Source of the DNA: JAEUOS01 sp965279115
GTDB lineage: Bacteria > Pseudomonadota > Gammaproteobacteria > Burkholderiales > JAEUOS01
Assembly (NCBI GenBank): GCA_965279115.1
Contig: OZ257137.1
Span: 4,216,001-4,280,000, forward strand
Direction: 5' to 3'
DNA length: 64,000 nt
Shown: one piece after another, positions 17,139-26,183 of the stretch
Position numbering within the stretch: the stretch's first letter is position 1
Layout: every line of letters begins with the position of its first letter
Program-made: the position numbers and the translations under genes
Notes under the pieces: generated by a model
Seen by the model: only the letters and a program-made list of their open reading frames with translations
Database searches by the model: none
Told to the model about the DNA's origin: nothing

Positions 17139-18545
17139 CTACCCGATGTCATGGACCTCGCCGCGCTCCGGCACGCTTACATCGGACCACTGGAGTTGGG
17201 CGCGGACATGCTCGGCGAAGTCCAGGGCGGTGGTGTGCTCGCCATGTACTACGAAGGTCCGCTGCGGGGCCTTTCTGAAACCTTGCAGCCAATGGATCAG
17301 GCCTTGCTGGTCTGCGTGCGCGGAAAGGCCGCCGATGGTGTAGATCCTGGCCTTGACCGGAATCCGTTCAGCCAGAAGGTTCACCTCGCGCGCACCGTCC
17401 ACCAGGCGACGGCCGAGCGTGCCCTCGGCCTGGAAGCCGGTGATCAGGATCGATGATTGGCGCCGCGGCAGGTTTTGCGCCAGATGGTGCAGGATCCGCC
17501 CGGCATTGCACATGCCCGAGGCGGCGATGATCACTGCACCGCCCTTGAGCTGGTTGATGGCCATCGATTCGCGGACGGTTGCCGTGTAACGCAGATTGAA
17601 TCGCGTCTTGTTGCGGGCGATCCAGGCCGCCACCTCCTGGGCCTGGGCATCGAGCAATTTGGTGAATCGGCTGGTGGCCTGCGAGGCTGCCGTTGCCATC
17701 GGCGAATCAACGAAGACAGTGAGGGCGGGTAACCTGCCGCGCCTTACGAGATCCGCCAGCACGTGGATGACTTCCTGGGTGCGACCGACGGCAAATGCAG
17801 GAATCACCACGTTGCCGCCGCGTGCGAATGTTTCGGTGACTGCGGCGACCAGCTCGCTTTCGGTATCGGACAGGGTCTTGTGCAGCCGATTGCCGTAGGT
17901 GGATTCGACCAGCAGGATGTCCGCTGACAGTACCGGTGTCGGGTCGTTCATCAGCGGGCGTTCCGGCTGTCCGAGATCCCCGGAAAACACCAGCTTGCGT
18001 GTGCCGGAATCGGTTCTGACGTCAATCTCCAGAATGGCGGAGCCGAGGATATGTCCGGCGTCGTGGAAGGTGACATCGATACCGTCGGCCGGCCGGAACG
18101 GCTTTTCATAGTCGAAGGGTTCGAGTTGCTCCAGGGAAAGAAGCGCCTGGTTCACCGTGTAGAGCGGCGCCGCATCCTGCCGGCCGTAGCGCCCGGACAC
18201 ATGCTTGCGGCGGTTTTGCCAGGTGCTTTCGATTTCCTGCACGTGGGCACTGTCCGGCAGCATGATGTCCAGCAGGGCGGCGGTTGCGCGCGTGCAGTAC
18301 ACCGGGCCGCGATACCCGAGCGCCACGAGGCGCGGGATCAATCCGCTGTGATCGATGTGCGCGTGGGTAAGCACCACGAAATCGAGCCTGCGCGGATCGA
18401 ACTTGAGCGAGCCGAGGTTCTTGGCACGCGCTTCGCGCCCGCCCTGGAACATGCCGCAATCGACCAGGAATCGCAGGTCCCGGTGTTCGACCAGATAGCA
18501 TGAACCGGTGACTTCGCCGGCCGCGCCCAGGAAATGGATTTTCAT
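17139..18545 (-). CDS. MBL-fold beta-CASP ribonuclease
   Basis: 468 residues. The metallo-beta-lactamase zinc motif is HAHIDHSG, with the second set DAGHILGSAILE and FSGDLGQPERPL. The beta-CASP half contains DSPMATAASQ, IIAASGMCNAGRILHHL and a terminal GGLSAHADQQGL, the motifs that define mRNA 3'-processing-type exonucleases (YSH1/CPSF-73 relatives). It should be a cytoplasmic zinc-dependent RNA nuclease. Genes of this type are often next to unrelated housekeeping genes, as here. Its own upstream neighbour glnS is 76 bases away on the same strand. Confidence 0.85.
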   Translation of the reverse strand: MKIHFLGAAGEVTGSCYLVEHRDLRFLVDCGMFQGGREARAKNLGSLKFDPRRLDFVVLTHAHIDHSGLIPRLVALGYRGPVYCTRATAALLDIMLPDSAHVQEIESTWQNRRKHVSGRYGRQDAAPLYTVNQALLSLEQLEPFDYEKPFRPADGIDVTFHDAGHILGSAILEIDVRTDSGTRKLVFSGDLGQPERPLMNDPTPVLSADILLVESTYGNRLHKTLSDTESELVAAVTETFARGGNVVIPAFAVGRTQEVIHVLADLVRRGRLPALTVFVDSPMATAASQATSRFTKLLDAQAQEVAAWIARNKTRFNLRYTATVRESMAINQLKGGAVIIAASGMCNAGRILHHLAQNLPRRQSSILITGFQAEGTLGRRLVDGAREVNLLAERIPVKARIYTIGGLSAHADQQGLIHWLQGFRKAPQRTFVVHGEHTTALDFAEHVRAQLQWSDVSVPERGEVHDIG

Positions 18546-18621
18546 GGGATGGATGCTAGCTGATAAGGCTGACCGGCATGCGAAAGTCGCGTCAACGGCT
18601 TGCGACAGGTCAAACCGGCAA

Positions 18622-20391
18622 CTATTTCGCGAACGAATCCTTCAGTCCCGTGATGCGGTTGAATACCGGGCGGCTTGCGGAATGATCGCGCCTGTCAGCC
18701 ACGAAATAGCCGTGGCGTTCGAACTGGAAGCGGTCCTCGGCGCCAGCATTGGCCAACGAGGGTTCGACGAATGCCTGCACCACCTTGAGACTCGCAGGAT
18801 TGAGTGAAAGCTTGAAATCCTTGCCGCCTGCGTCGGGTTGCGGGTCGGTGAACAGGCGATCGTAGAGACGGACCTCGACAGCCTGCGCGTCACGCTTGCC
18901 GACCCAGGTGATCACGCCCTTGACCTTGACGCTGGACGCGCCGGGGGTGCCGCTCTTGGTATCGGGGATCAGGTTCGCAAGCACCGCCGTTACATTTCCG
19001 GCAGCGTCCTTTTCGCACCCCGTGCATTCGATGATGTAGCCGTACTTGAGCCGCACCTTGTTGCCGGGAAACAGGCGGAAGTAACCTTTCGGAGGAGTCT
19101 CGACAAAGTCATCCCGTTCGATCCAGATCTCGTTGGTGAGCGAGAACCGCCGCTCGCCGCGTTCGGGTTGTTGCGGATGGACCGGCGCTGCGCAGGCTTC
19201 GGCGTGCGCGGAATCGCCAAACACTTCGGCCCAATTCACGATCTTGAGCATCAGCGGATCCAGCACCGCCATGGCGCGCGCGGCGCGGGGGTCGAGGTCG
19301 TCGCGCAGGGCGATTTCCAGGGTCGAGTAGTCAATCCACGAGTCTGCCTTGGATACACCGATCCGCTCGCAAAAAAGGCGTATCGCCCCTGGCGTGTAGC
19401 CGCGCCTGCGCAACCCGACGATGGTGGGCATGCGAGGGTCGTCCCAGGCGGTGACGCAGCCCTCGTCGACCAGTTGCTTGAGCTTGCGCTTGCTGGTGAT
19501 CACATAGGTGAGATTGAGTCGGGCAAACTCGTGCTGGTGGGGCAATGGCCTCGCAAGCAGGCCGCCTTCCGCCAGCCTCAGCAGCAACCAGTCGTAGAAC
19601 GGCCGCTGGTCTTCGAATTCCAGCGTACAGATCGAATGGGTAATGCGTTCGAGGGCGTCTTCGATGGGGTGTGCGAAGGTGTACATCGGGTAGACGCACC
19701 ATTTGTCCCCGGTCCGGTGGTGCGACGCCTTGCGCACGCGGTAGATCGCCGGGTCGCGCAGGTTGATGTTGGGGGAGGCCATGTCGATCTTCGCGCGCAA
19801 CACCATGCTGCCTTCGGCGTGCAGGCCGTCGCGCATTTCGCGAAACCGGGCAAGCGATTCCGTTGTCGGCCGTTCGCGGAAGGGACTTGGCTTGCCAGGC
19901 TCGGTAAGCGTGCCACGGTTGGAACGCATTTCCTCCGCGCTTTGTTCATCCACGTAGGCGTGGCCGGCCTTGATCAGGAGTTCGGCGGCCTCGTACATGA
20001 TGTCGAAGTAGTCGCTCGCGAAGTAGAGATTGCTGTCGCCGAAACCCTGCCAGCTGAAACCCAGCCATGTCACGGCCTCGAGAATGGCGTCGACGTATTC
20101 CTGTTCCTCCTTCTCAGGGTTGGTATCGTCGAAGCGCATGTGGCATACGCCGCCATAGTCGCGTGCCAGCCCGAAATTCAGGCAAATGCTCTTGGCGTGT
20201 CCGACATGCAGGTAACCGTTGGGCTCCGGCGGGAAACGGGTGCGGATCTTCGCCGCGTCCTGCGGCGCCCCCTCGTGCGCCCGCGCCGGGCCGGGCCGGC
20301 CGCTCCATGCGCGACCGGCGTAAGTGTCGCGGGCAATATCGCCTTCTATGATGGTGCGCAGGAAGTTGCTGGATGGAACGTCAGAGGACAT
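18622..20391 (-). CDS. glnS: Glutaminyl-tRNA synthetase
   Basis: 589 residues, somewhat longer than the E. coli enzyme because of an Arg/Ala/Pro-rich stretch near residues 25-45. The class I HIGH motif appears as PPEPNGYLHVGHAKS, and the KMSKS equivalent as VITSKRKLKQLV. The tRNA-Gln acceptor and anticodon-binding beta-barrel region follows (EIWIERDDFVETPPKGYFRL). It charges tRNA-Gln directly, so the organism need not rely only on GatCAB for glutamine. It runs after the TPR-methyltransferase gene on the same strand, 57 bases apart. Confidence 0.95.
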   Translation of the reverse strand: MSSDVPSSNFLRTIIEGDIARDTYAGRAWSGRPGPARAHEGAPQDAAKIRTRFPPEPNGYLHVGHAKSICLNFGLARDYGGVCHMRFDDTNPEKEEQEYVDAILEAVTWLGFSWQGFGDSNLYFASDYFDIMYEAAELLIKAGHAYVDEQSAEEMRSNRGTLTEPGKPSPFRERPTTESLARFREMRDGLHAEGSMVLRAKIDMASPNINLRDPAIYRVRKASHHRTGDKWCVYPMYTFAHPIEDALERITHSICTLEFEDQRPFYDWLLLRLAEGGLLARPLPHQHEFARLNLTYVITSKRKLKQLVDEGCVTAWDDPRMPTIVGLRRRGYTPGAIRLFCERIGVSKADSWIDYSTLEIALRDDLDPRAARAMAVLDPLMLKIVNWAEVFGDSAHAEACAAPVHPQQPERGERRFSLTNEIWIERDDFVETPPKGYFRLFPGNKVRLKYGYIIECTGCEKDAAGNVTAVLANLIPDTKSGTPGASSVKVKGVITWVGKRDAQAVEVRLYDRLFTDPQPDAGGKDFKLSLNPASLKVVQAFVEPSLANAGAEDRFQFERHGYFVADRRDHSASRPVFNRITGLKDSFAK

Positions 20392-20448
20392 GGAAGAGCC
20401 AATCGCCGGAACGGCGCGATTTTACCGCCCGGCCGCATCTCCAAGGCT

Positions 20449-21513
20449 TCAGTCGCGCCGCATGACGTAGAGCCTGCCGACGAGCGGGTTGCCGGACTCC
20501 TGGCGCACCACGATCTGGCGGGTTTGCAGCGTGTGGAACCAGGGTGCGGTGCATTGGGTGATGTACGCGTCGCTCTGGGCATAGCGCCCGCTCTTGCGCA
20601 ACTCGTAGGTTCCTGCGCATTCTTCAATGGAAAACGCGAATCTTCCGCCCGGCCTGAGCGCGCGGGCGATGGCTGAAACCGTATTTTCCAGGGCGCCGAT
20701 ATAGATGAATACATCGGCAGCGACAACCATGTCGAGCGTGGCAGCCGGGCGGGCCGCCAGCCAGTCGTCGATTTCCATGTTGACCAGATCGACGTATGCA
20801 TGGCGTTCGCGGGCGAGATTCAGCATTTTCTGCGACAGGTCCACCCCCACGATTCGATGCCCCCTGCCAGCCAGCGCACCACCTACCTGCCCCGTGCCGC
20901 AGCCAAGGTCGGCGACGTCGAGGGCATGACCGCCCTCTGCCAGCATGCCTGCCAGGAGCGACGGTACGGCGTAGTCCAGCGCTGCCAGCTGACGGTCGAA
21001 TCCGGGGGCGAAATTGTCGAAGGTGGCACGCACCCACGAGCTATCCGCGCGAGGTGTGTCGCGGCCGCGAAGGGCCGCGATGTGGTGCTCGAAGGTGCCC
21101 GCATCCAGCCCCGTGCCGAGCGCCTTCTCGTACAGTGCGATCGCTCCGGCGCGATCGCGCTGCTCCAGCAAGTGGCCGAGATTGATGTACGGCTGCGGCA
21201 GCGCAGGGTCGATTTCATGGGCACGCCGGAAAGCGGCTTCAGCCTCCGCCAGTCGATCGAGGAGTTGCAGCGCCGAGCCGCGATTGTTGTGGGCGCGGGC
21301 GTTGTCGGGATTCAGGGCGATGGAGTTGTCGTAAGCCGACAACGCGGCGGCAGGCATGCCGATGTCGCCGTAGAGGAGGCCGAGTCTGTAGTGAATGAGC
21401 GGGTCACGTGGCGACAGTTCCAGCGCCCGCAGCAACTTCGGCTGCGCTTCGTCGTAGCGCCCGGCCTCCAGCAGGGCGTAACCTTCATCGCTGAGCCGGG
21501 CACCCGCGTCCAC
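20449..21513 (-). CDS. TPR-repeat protein fused to a class I methyltransferase
   Basis: 354 residues from GTG 21513, which lies three bases after the stop of the Bug gene. The N-terminal ~115 residues are tetratricopeptide-like (LHPRDPLIHYRLG-type and NPDNARAHNNRGSALQLL repeats). The C-terminal part is a SAM methyltransferase with VADLGCGTGQVGGAL and GHRIVGVDLSQKML. Proteins with this layout are annotated as TPR methyltransferases, and the target is unknown. The close spacing suggests co-transcription with the Bug/enolase/dehydrogenase operon, although no functional link is obvious. An ATG two bases upstream is in a different frame. Confidence 0.75.
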   Translation of the reverse strand: MDAGARLSDEGYALLEAGRYDEAQPKLLRALELSPRDPLIHYRLGLLYGDIGMPAAALSAYDNSIALNPDNARAHNNRGSALQLLDRLAEAEAAFRRAHEIDPALPQPYINLGHLLEQRDRAGAIALYEKALGTGLDAGTFEHHIAALRGRDTPRADSSWVRATFDNFAPGFDRQLAALDYAVPSLLAGMLAEGGHALDVADLGCGTGQVGGALAGRGHRIVGVDLSQKMLNLARERHAYVDLVNMEIDDWLAARPAATLDMVVAADVFIYIGALENTVSAIARALRPGGRFAFSIEECAGTYELRKSGRYAQSDAYITQCTAPWFHTLQTRQIVVRQESGNPLVGRLYVMRRD

Positions 21514-21515
21514 AT

Positions 21516-22505
21516 TCAGTCTGCCCGGATGTTTGCGTCCTTGACTACCTTTCCCCAGGTGGCGACCTGTTCGCGGATGTGGCGATCAAAGACGTCAGGT
21601 GAGCCGCCGACGACTTCAATGCCGGACTGGTTGAAGCGCTCCTTCACGTCCGGAAGGGAAATCACGCGGTTGATCTCCGCATTAAGCCGCGCGACCGCGT
21701 CCCTCGGTGTGGCGGCCGGCGCGACCACGCCAAACCAAACGGCTACCTGGTATCCGGGGACACCCGCCTCATCAACCGTGGGTATGTCCGGCATTGATGC
21801 CAGGCGCTTCGGCGTCGTGATCGCAAGCGCCCGCAGGCGTCCTGCCTTGACATGCTGGATCACGTTGGGAACGTTGTCGAACAATGCCTGCACCTGTCCG
21901 CCAATGAGGTCGGTCACCGCCGGGGCGCTGCCCTTGTAGGGGATGTGTGTCAGGTCGACGCCTGCCATCACCTTGAACAGTTCCATCGACAGGTGATTCG
22001 ATGTGCCGTTGCCGGTTGATGCGTAGGGAATCTTGCCTGGCGACGCCTTGGCGGCGGTGAGGATGTCTTTCACCGACCTGAACGGCGAGTTCGGATTCAC
22101 CACCAGCAGATTCGGGGTTGAGCCCACCCATGCAAGCGCCGCGAAATCACGCGTGACATCGATCTTTGCCTGCGCATGCAGGCTGTTGATGAGCGCAAAC
22201 GGGAAGGCGACCACCAGCAAGGTATGGCCGTCCGGAGCGGATTTGGCCACGAAATCCGTACCGATCACGGTACCGCCGCCGGGCTTGTTCTCCACATGCG
22301 AACCCGGGGAAAAGCCCTTGGCGAACTCGGCCGCGAGGGTGCGGCCGAGGGTGTCGTTGAAGGCGCCCGGAGTGAAGGGCACGACAATCTTGACCGGTTT
22401 CGCGGCGAAGTTCTGCGCCGACGCGTCGGCGATGCAAAGGGCGGCGATCGTGGCCACCGCGCTTGCGGCGGCCTGACGGGCAAACTTCCTGATCCGGGTA
22501 TTCAT
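21516..22505 (-). CDS. Bug/TctC-type periplasmic solute-binding protein (4)
   Basis: 329 residues with a signal peptide (RQAAASAVATIAALCIADAS) ending near SAQNFAAKP. The family features are PVKIVVPFTPGAFNDTLGRTL, VENKPGGGTVIGTDFVAKSA, HTLLVVAFPFALINSL and IPYKGSAPAVTDLIGG. The glycine-rich substrate loop here reads TPGAFND rather than PPGGGTD, a modest difference that may shift ligand choice. It is the third gene of an operon beginning with a beta-hydroxyacid dehydrogenase and an enolase-superfamily dehydratase, so its ligand is probably a sugar acid or related hydroxy acid. Confidence 0.9.
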   Translation of the reverse strand: MNTRIRKFARQAAASAVATIAALCIADASAQNFAAKPVKIVVPFTPGAFNDTLGRTLAAEFAKGFSPGSHVENKPGGGTVIGTDFVAKSAPDGHTLLVVAFPFALINSLHAQAKIDVTRDFAALAWVGSTPNLLVVNPNSPFRSVKDILTAAKASPGKIPYASTGNGTSNHLSMELFKVMAGVDLTHIPYKGSAPAVTDLIGGQVQALFDNVPNVIQHVKAGRLRALAITTPKRLASMPDIPTVDEAGVPGYQVAVWFGVVAPAATPRDAVARLNAEINRVISLPDVKERFNQSGIEVVGGSPDVFDRHIREQVATWGKVVKDANIRAD

Positions 22506-22537
22506 ATGTCTCCTTTTTTTGCGTGTTGGCCGGTCAC

Positions 22538-23692
22538 TCAGACATAGCTTGGACCTTCGATCACCGGGTGTGCGATGAGAAAGGCTTCGTCGACTTCCAG
22601 CCCGAGTCCGGGACCTTCGAGCGGAAGCACGTTGCCGCTGCCGTCGACCGTGTAGGGCGCCGGACTGACCAGGGTGTCGCGGAACAGGTTGTTCTTCGAC
22701 ACATCGCCTTCGAAATAGCCCGGATCGTCGATCGCTGCCAGCACATGGATCGAGGCCGCCATGTTCAGGCCCGTCATCGACGTGTGCGGGTGCACCGGCA
22801 ACTTGAGCGCCGATGCCATCGCCGCGATCTTCATCACTTCGGTGACGCCACCGGTCTTGGAAAGGTCGGGCTGCAGGATGGTGACGACGCCTTCCTCGAT
22901 GAGCCGGGAGAATTCGAAGCGTGTGTAGTGATTCTCGCCGGCGGCCAGCGGCACCCGGCCGAACGCCTTGGCTTCGCGGTAGCTGCGATAGTCATGCGCC
23001 GGAAATGGTTCCTCGAGCCATGCCACGCCATTGGCGTCGAGGCCCGGCATCACCGCGCGCGCATCGGCGACGCTGTAGCCGATGTTGGCGTCGGTGAGAA
23101 TCACGAGATCATCGCCAAACGCGCGGCGAATCGCCGCGACGCGTGCCAGGTCGTCCTTCGGGTTGTCGCCAAGCCGCAGCTTTACCGCCTTGTAGCCCGC
23201 CGCAAGGTGAAGCCGTGCTTCATCGACCAGTTCCGACGGCGGCTGAAAGCCAAGGGAGATGCCGCCGGCGTAGGCGGCAACCGGCTTCGACTTGCCCCCC
23301 AGAAGCTTGTAGAGCGGCCAGCCGGTGGCCTTGCCGCGGATGTCCCACAAGGCCATGTCGATGCCGCTCATGGCCATCGACGCACCCGCGCCGAGGCCAT
23401 GGCTGGCAAGCTGCTTGACGTAGATCTTTCTCCAAATGCCCTGCACGTCAGCGGCGTCTTCGCCGATCACCAGCATCCTGAGGGTGGTCTCGATGAGCCT
23501 GGCGATCGTAGAGGGTGCGCGGGCGTGATGGGACTCTCCCCAGCCAACCAGGCCACCGGCGGTGGTGACCTTGACGACGACCGCATCCTTCTTGACGGCT
23601 CGACCGATCCCGAGGCGCACATTGCCGTCCTTCGGCAAGGGGAAGGACGTGGCATAAGCCTTGATGTCGGTGATGGTGAGATCGGTCTTCAT
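22538..23692 (-). CDS. Mandelate racemase/muconate lactonizing enzyme family dehydratase
   Basis: 384 residues from ATG 23692; a TTG 15 bases upstream is possible but less likely. The enolase-superfamily catalytic set is readable: AVKLRLG (KxR), ILTDAN (first metal Asp), AWLEEPF (Glu), AAGENHY (Glu) and PVHPHTSMTG with the general-base His. The N-terminal capping domain begins ITDIKAYATSFPLP. This pattern fits acid-sugar dehydratases or racemases of the mandelate racemase subgroup. With a neighbouring 3-hydroxyacid dehydrogenase and Bug receptor, catabolism of an imported sugar acid is a reasonable inference, but the substrate is unassigned. Confidence 0.85.
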   Translation of the reverse strand: MKTDLTITDIKAYATSFPLPKDGNVRLGIGRAVKKDAVVVKVTTAGGLVGWGESHHARAPSTIARLIETTLRMLVIGEDAADVQGIWRKIYVKQLASHGLGAGASMAMSGIDMALWDIRGKATGWPLYKLLGGKSKPVAAYAGGISLGFQPPSELVDEARLHLAAGYKAVKLRLGDNPKDDLARVAAIRRAFGDDLVILTDANIGYSVADARAVMPGLDANGVAWLEEPFPAHDYRSYREAKAFGRVPLAAGENHYTRFEFSRLIEEGVVTILQPDLSKTGGVTEVMKIAAMASALKLPVHPHTSMTGLNMAASIHVLAAIDDPGYFEGDVSKNNLFRDTLVSPAPYTVDGSGNVLPLEGPGLGLEVDEAFLIAHPVIEGPSYV

Positions 23693-23693
23693 G

Positions 23694-24590
23694 TCACTTC
23701 TTCGCAAGCCGCTTGATCAGGCTGGAAGTGTCATAACGCCGGCCGCCCATCTGCTGCACATCGCCGTAAAACTGGTCCACCAGCGCGGTGACGGGCAGGG
23801 GGGCGCCATTGCGCCGCGCTTCCTCGATGCAAAGTCCGAGATCCTTGCGCATCCAGTCCACCGCGAAGCCGAAGTCGAACTTGCCATCAACCATGGTCTT
23901 GCCACGATTCTCCATTTGCCAGGAACCGGCCGCACCCTTGGATATCACTTCAAGGACCTGCTTCATGTCGAGCCCCGCGGCCATGCCGAAGTTGACGCCT
24001 TCCGAAAGGCCCTGCACCAGGCCGGCGATGCAGATCTGGTTGACCATCTTGGCCAGTTGTCCGGATCCCACCGGGCCGAGGCACTGGGCCATGCGGCCAT
24101 AGGCCATGATCACCGGCCTGACCTCGTCGAAGGTGGCCGTCTCGCCGCCGCACATGATGGTGAGGACACCATTTTCCGCGCCCGCCTGGCCGCCCGAGAC
24201 CGGTGCGTCGATGAATCGCAGGCCACGCCGTTCTGCCTCCGCCGCGAGCTCGCGCGCGACGTTGGCCGAGGCGGTGGTGTGGTCGACAAAAACCGCTCCC
24301 TTCTTCATTCCGGCGAAGGCACCGTTCTCGCCCAGCACCACCGAGCGCAGGTCATCGTCATTGCCAACGCAGCAGGCCACGATGTCGCAATCGCGCGCGG
24401 CCTCGCGCGGCGAGGCCGCGTGGGCGCCGCCATGTTTGCCTGCCCAGTCGGCAGCCTTGGCGGCCGTGCGGTTGTATACGGTAACCGCATGCCCCGCCTG
24501 CTTGAGGTGGCCGGCCATGGGATAGCCCATGACACCAAGGCCCAGGAAGGCGGTCTTGCGTGGGGAGGTTGGTTCGTATTGCTTGCTCAT
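23694..24590 (-). CDS. NAD(P)-dependent beta-hydroxyacid dehydrogenase (HIBADH/GarR family)
   Basis: 298 residues. The Rossmann motif FLGLGVMGYPMAGHL leads, with an NADP-leaning VYNRT after beta2. The substrate loop FIDAPVSGGQAGAENG is diagnostic for 3-hydroxyisobutyrate/tartronate semialdehyde dehydrogenases. The catalytic lysine lies in GSGQLAKMVNQI. It would reduce or oxidise a 3-hydroxy acid produced by the next gene's enzyme. It is the first gene of the four-gene minus-strand operon and is separated from the dehydratase start by a single base, so the two are tightly coupled. Confidence 0.9.
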   Translation of the reverse strand: MSKQYEPTSPRKTAFLGLGVMGYPMAGHLKQAGHAVTVYNRTAAKAADWAGKHGGAHAASPREAARDCDIVACCVGNDDDLRSVVLGENGAFAGMKKGAVFVDHTTASANVARELAAEAERRGLRFIDAPVSGGQAGAENGVLTIMCGGETATFDEVRPVIMAYGRMAQCLGPVGSGQLAKMVNQICIAGLVQGLSEGVNFGMAAGLDMKQVLEVISKGAAGSWQMENRGKTMVDGKFDFGFAVDWMRKDLGLCIEEARRNGAPLPVTALVDQFYGDVQQMGGRRYDTSSLIKRLAKK

Positions 24591-24707
24591 GGCGATGTTT
24601 TCCGGGGGCGAATTGGAGGGCAGGTGCGCCTGATCGCGCCCTGTTGGCCGGCGAGTTTACTGCGAAGGCCGGCTTGCGAGGCGTGGCGCGGGCGGCGTTA
24701 GGCGATG

Positions 24708-25451
24708 TCAGATCAGCTGTTGCCAGTTACCGTCGACCAGGCCTTCGATGGGTGCGAAATTGGCTTTGTAAGCCATCTTGCGGCTGCCACGTATCCAGTA
24801 GCCAAGATAGAGATAGGGCAGGCCAAGTCGCACGCATTGGTCGATCTGCCACATGATGCTGAAAGTGCCGTAGCTGGCTTGCTGGTCATCGGTTTCGTAA
24901 AACGTATAGACCGAGGAAAGTCCATCATTGAGAACATCGACGATTGAGACCAGCTTGAGTGCGCCTTCCTGCCCCTCTGAAGCGCCGGGTTCGCGAAAAC
25001 TGATCAAACGGCTGTTGATACGGCTTTGCAGCAGGAAATGCGCGTATTGGTCGCGGCTATCCTGGTCCATGCCGCCGCCCGCATGGCGGCTGGCCTGGTA
25101 GCGCAGGTACAAGGCGTAGTGCTCGGCGGAATATCCCAGGCTGGTGACGGCGGGTTTGAGGTTCTGGTGCTTTTTCCATGCGCGCGATTGCGAGCGCGCG
25201 GGCTGAAAGCTGGCGACCGGCACCCGCACCGGCACGCATTCGCGGCAGCCGTCGCAATGCGGGCGGTAAGTGAATATCCCGCTGCGACGAAAACCGGCCC
25301 GTACCAGTTCGGAATAGGCGTCCGCGTTGATCAGGTGGGAAGGCGTGGCTACCTGCGACCGCGCGAGCCTGCCGGGAACGTAACTGCAGGGATAAGGCGC
25401 GGTCGCATAGAACTGCAGGACCGAAAAAGGCAGTTCGTTGAGCCGGGTCAC
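24708..25451 (-). CDS. bpt: Aspartate/glutamate leucyltransferase
   Basis: 247 residues from GTG 25451. The family start TRLNELPFSVLQFYATAPYP and the iron/zinc-like cysteines in HCDGCRECVPVRV identify the bacterial Bpt (arginyltransferase-like, ATE1 fold) protein. The C-terminal half has FYETDDQQASYGTFSIMWQI and LYLGYWIRGSRKMAYKANF. It attaches leucine from Leu-tRNA to N-terminal Asp or Glu, marking proteins for ClpS/ClpAP. Its GTG start overlaps the TGA of aat in GTGA (25448-25451), so translation is coupled and both branches of the N-degron pathway are made together. Confidence 0.92.
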   Translation of the reverse strand: MTRLNELPFSVLQFYATAPYPCSYVPGRLARSQVATPSHLINADAYSELVRAGFRRSGIFTYRPHCDGCRECVPVRVPVASFQPARSQSRAWKKHQNLKPAVTSLGYSAEHYALYLRYQASRHAGGGMDQDSRDQYAHFLLQSRINSRLISFREPGASEGQEGALKLVSIVDVLNDGLSSVYTFYETDDQQASYGTFSIMWQIDQCVRLGLPYLYLGYWIRGSRKMAYKANFAPIEGLVDGNWQQLI

Positions 25452-26161
25452 GTCGCGGATACCGGATGCCAGCGCCGGGAAATGAACGACCAGCCGGAGA
25501 TCGGCGGACGCGGCACGTGCTCGGCCAGAAGGCTGGCGAAGCGGACGCGCGGTATCTCCCGCGCGCCAAGAGAGGCGAGATGACTGGTTTTCATTTGGCA
25601 GTCAATAATGCCACAACCTGCCTCGCGCAAGAAATCGGCCAGATGCGCAAAGGCGATTTTTGACGCATCGGTAACGTGCGAGAACATCGATTCGCCGTAG
25701 AACGCCGTGCCGAGATTGACACCGTACAGGCCGCCGACCAACTCGCCTGCGATCCAGGTCTCGATCGAATGAGCATGCCCGGCTTCATGCAGGCGGCAAT
25801 AGCCGCGCACGATTTCATCGGTGATCCAGGTACCGTCCTGTCCTTCGCGCGGGGTGGCCGCGCAGGCGCGCATCACTTTCTCGAAGGCGGTATCGCAGCG
25901 AACTTCGTAGGTGCGATTGCGCAGTACCTTGACCAGCGAGCGCCTGGGCGAAAACTCTGCCGGAAAGACCACCATGCGCGGGTCCGGACTCCACCACAGG
26001 ATCGGCTGATCCTCCGAATACCACGGAAAGATGCCGTGGCGGTAGGCATCGAGCAGGCGCGCAGGGGACAGGTCGCCGCCGGCGGCTAGCAGGCCATTGG
26101 GTTCCAGGAGTGCCCGGTACACGGGCGGAAAAGGCGTGTGCTTGTCCAGCCAGGGGATCAC
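25448..26161 (-). CDS. aat: Leucyl/phenylalanyl-tRNA-protein transferase
   Basis: 237 residues. It begins IPWLDKHTPFPPVYRALLEP, followed by GLLAAGGDLSPARLLDAYRHGIFPWY and the signature WWSPDPRMV. Later come THSIETW-like HAHSIETWIAGELVGGLYGV, FYGESMFSHVTDASKIA and FIDCQ-type GIIDCQMKTSHLASLGAREI. It transfers Leu or Phe to N-terminal Lys or Arg. No in-frame ATG exists between the preceding stop and the first conserved residues, so GTG 26161 is the start. The downstream bpt gene overlaps it by four bases. Confidence 0.95.
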   Translation of the reverse strand: MIPWLDKHTPFPPVYRALLEPNGLLAAGGDLSPARLLDAYRHGIFPWYSEDQPILWWSPDPRMVVFPAEFSPRRSLVKVLRNRTYEVRCDTAFEKVMRACAATPREGQDGTWITDEIVRGYCRLHEAGHAHSIETWIAGELVGGLYGVNLGTAFYGESMFSHVTDASKIAFAHLADFLREAGCGIIDCQMKTSHLASLGAREIPRVRFASLLAEHVPRPPISGWSFISRRWHPVSAT

Positions 26162-26183
26162 GAGCTTGGCGGGCCGAAAGGTT

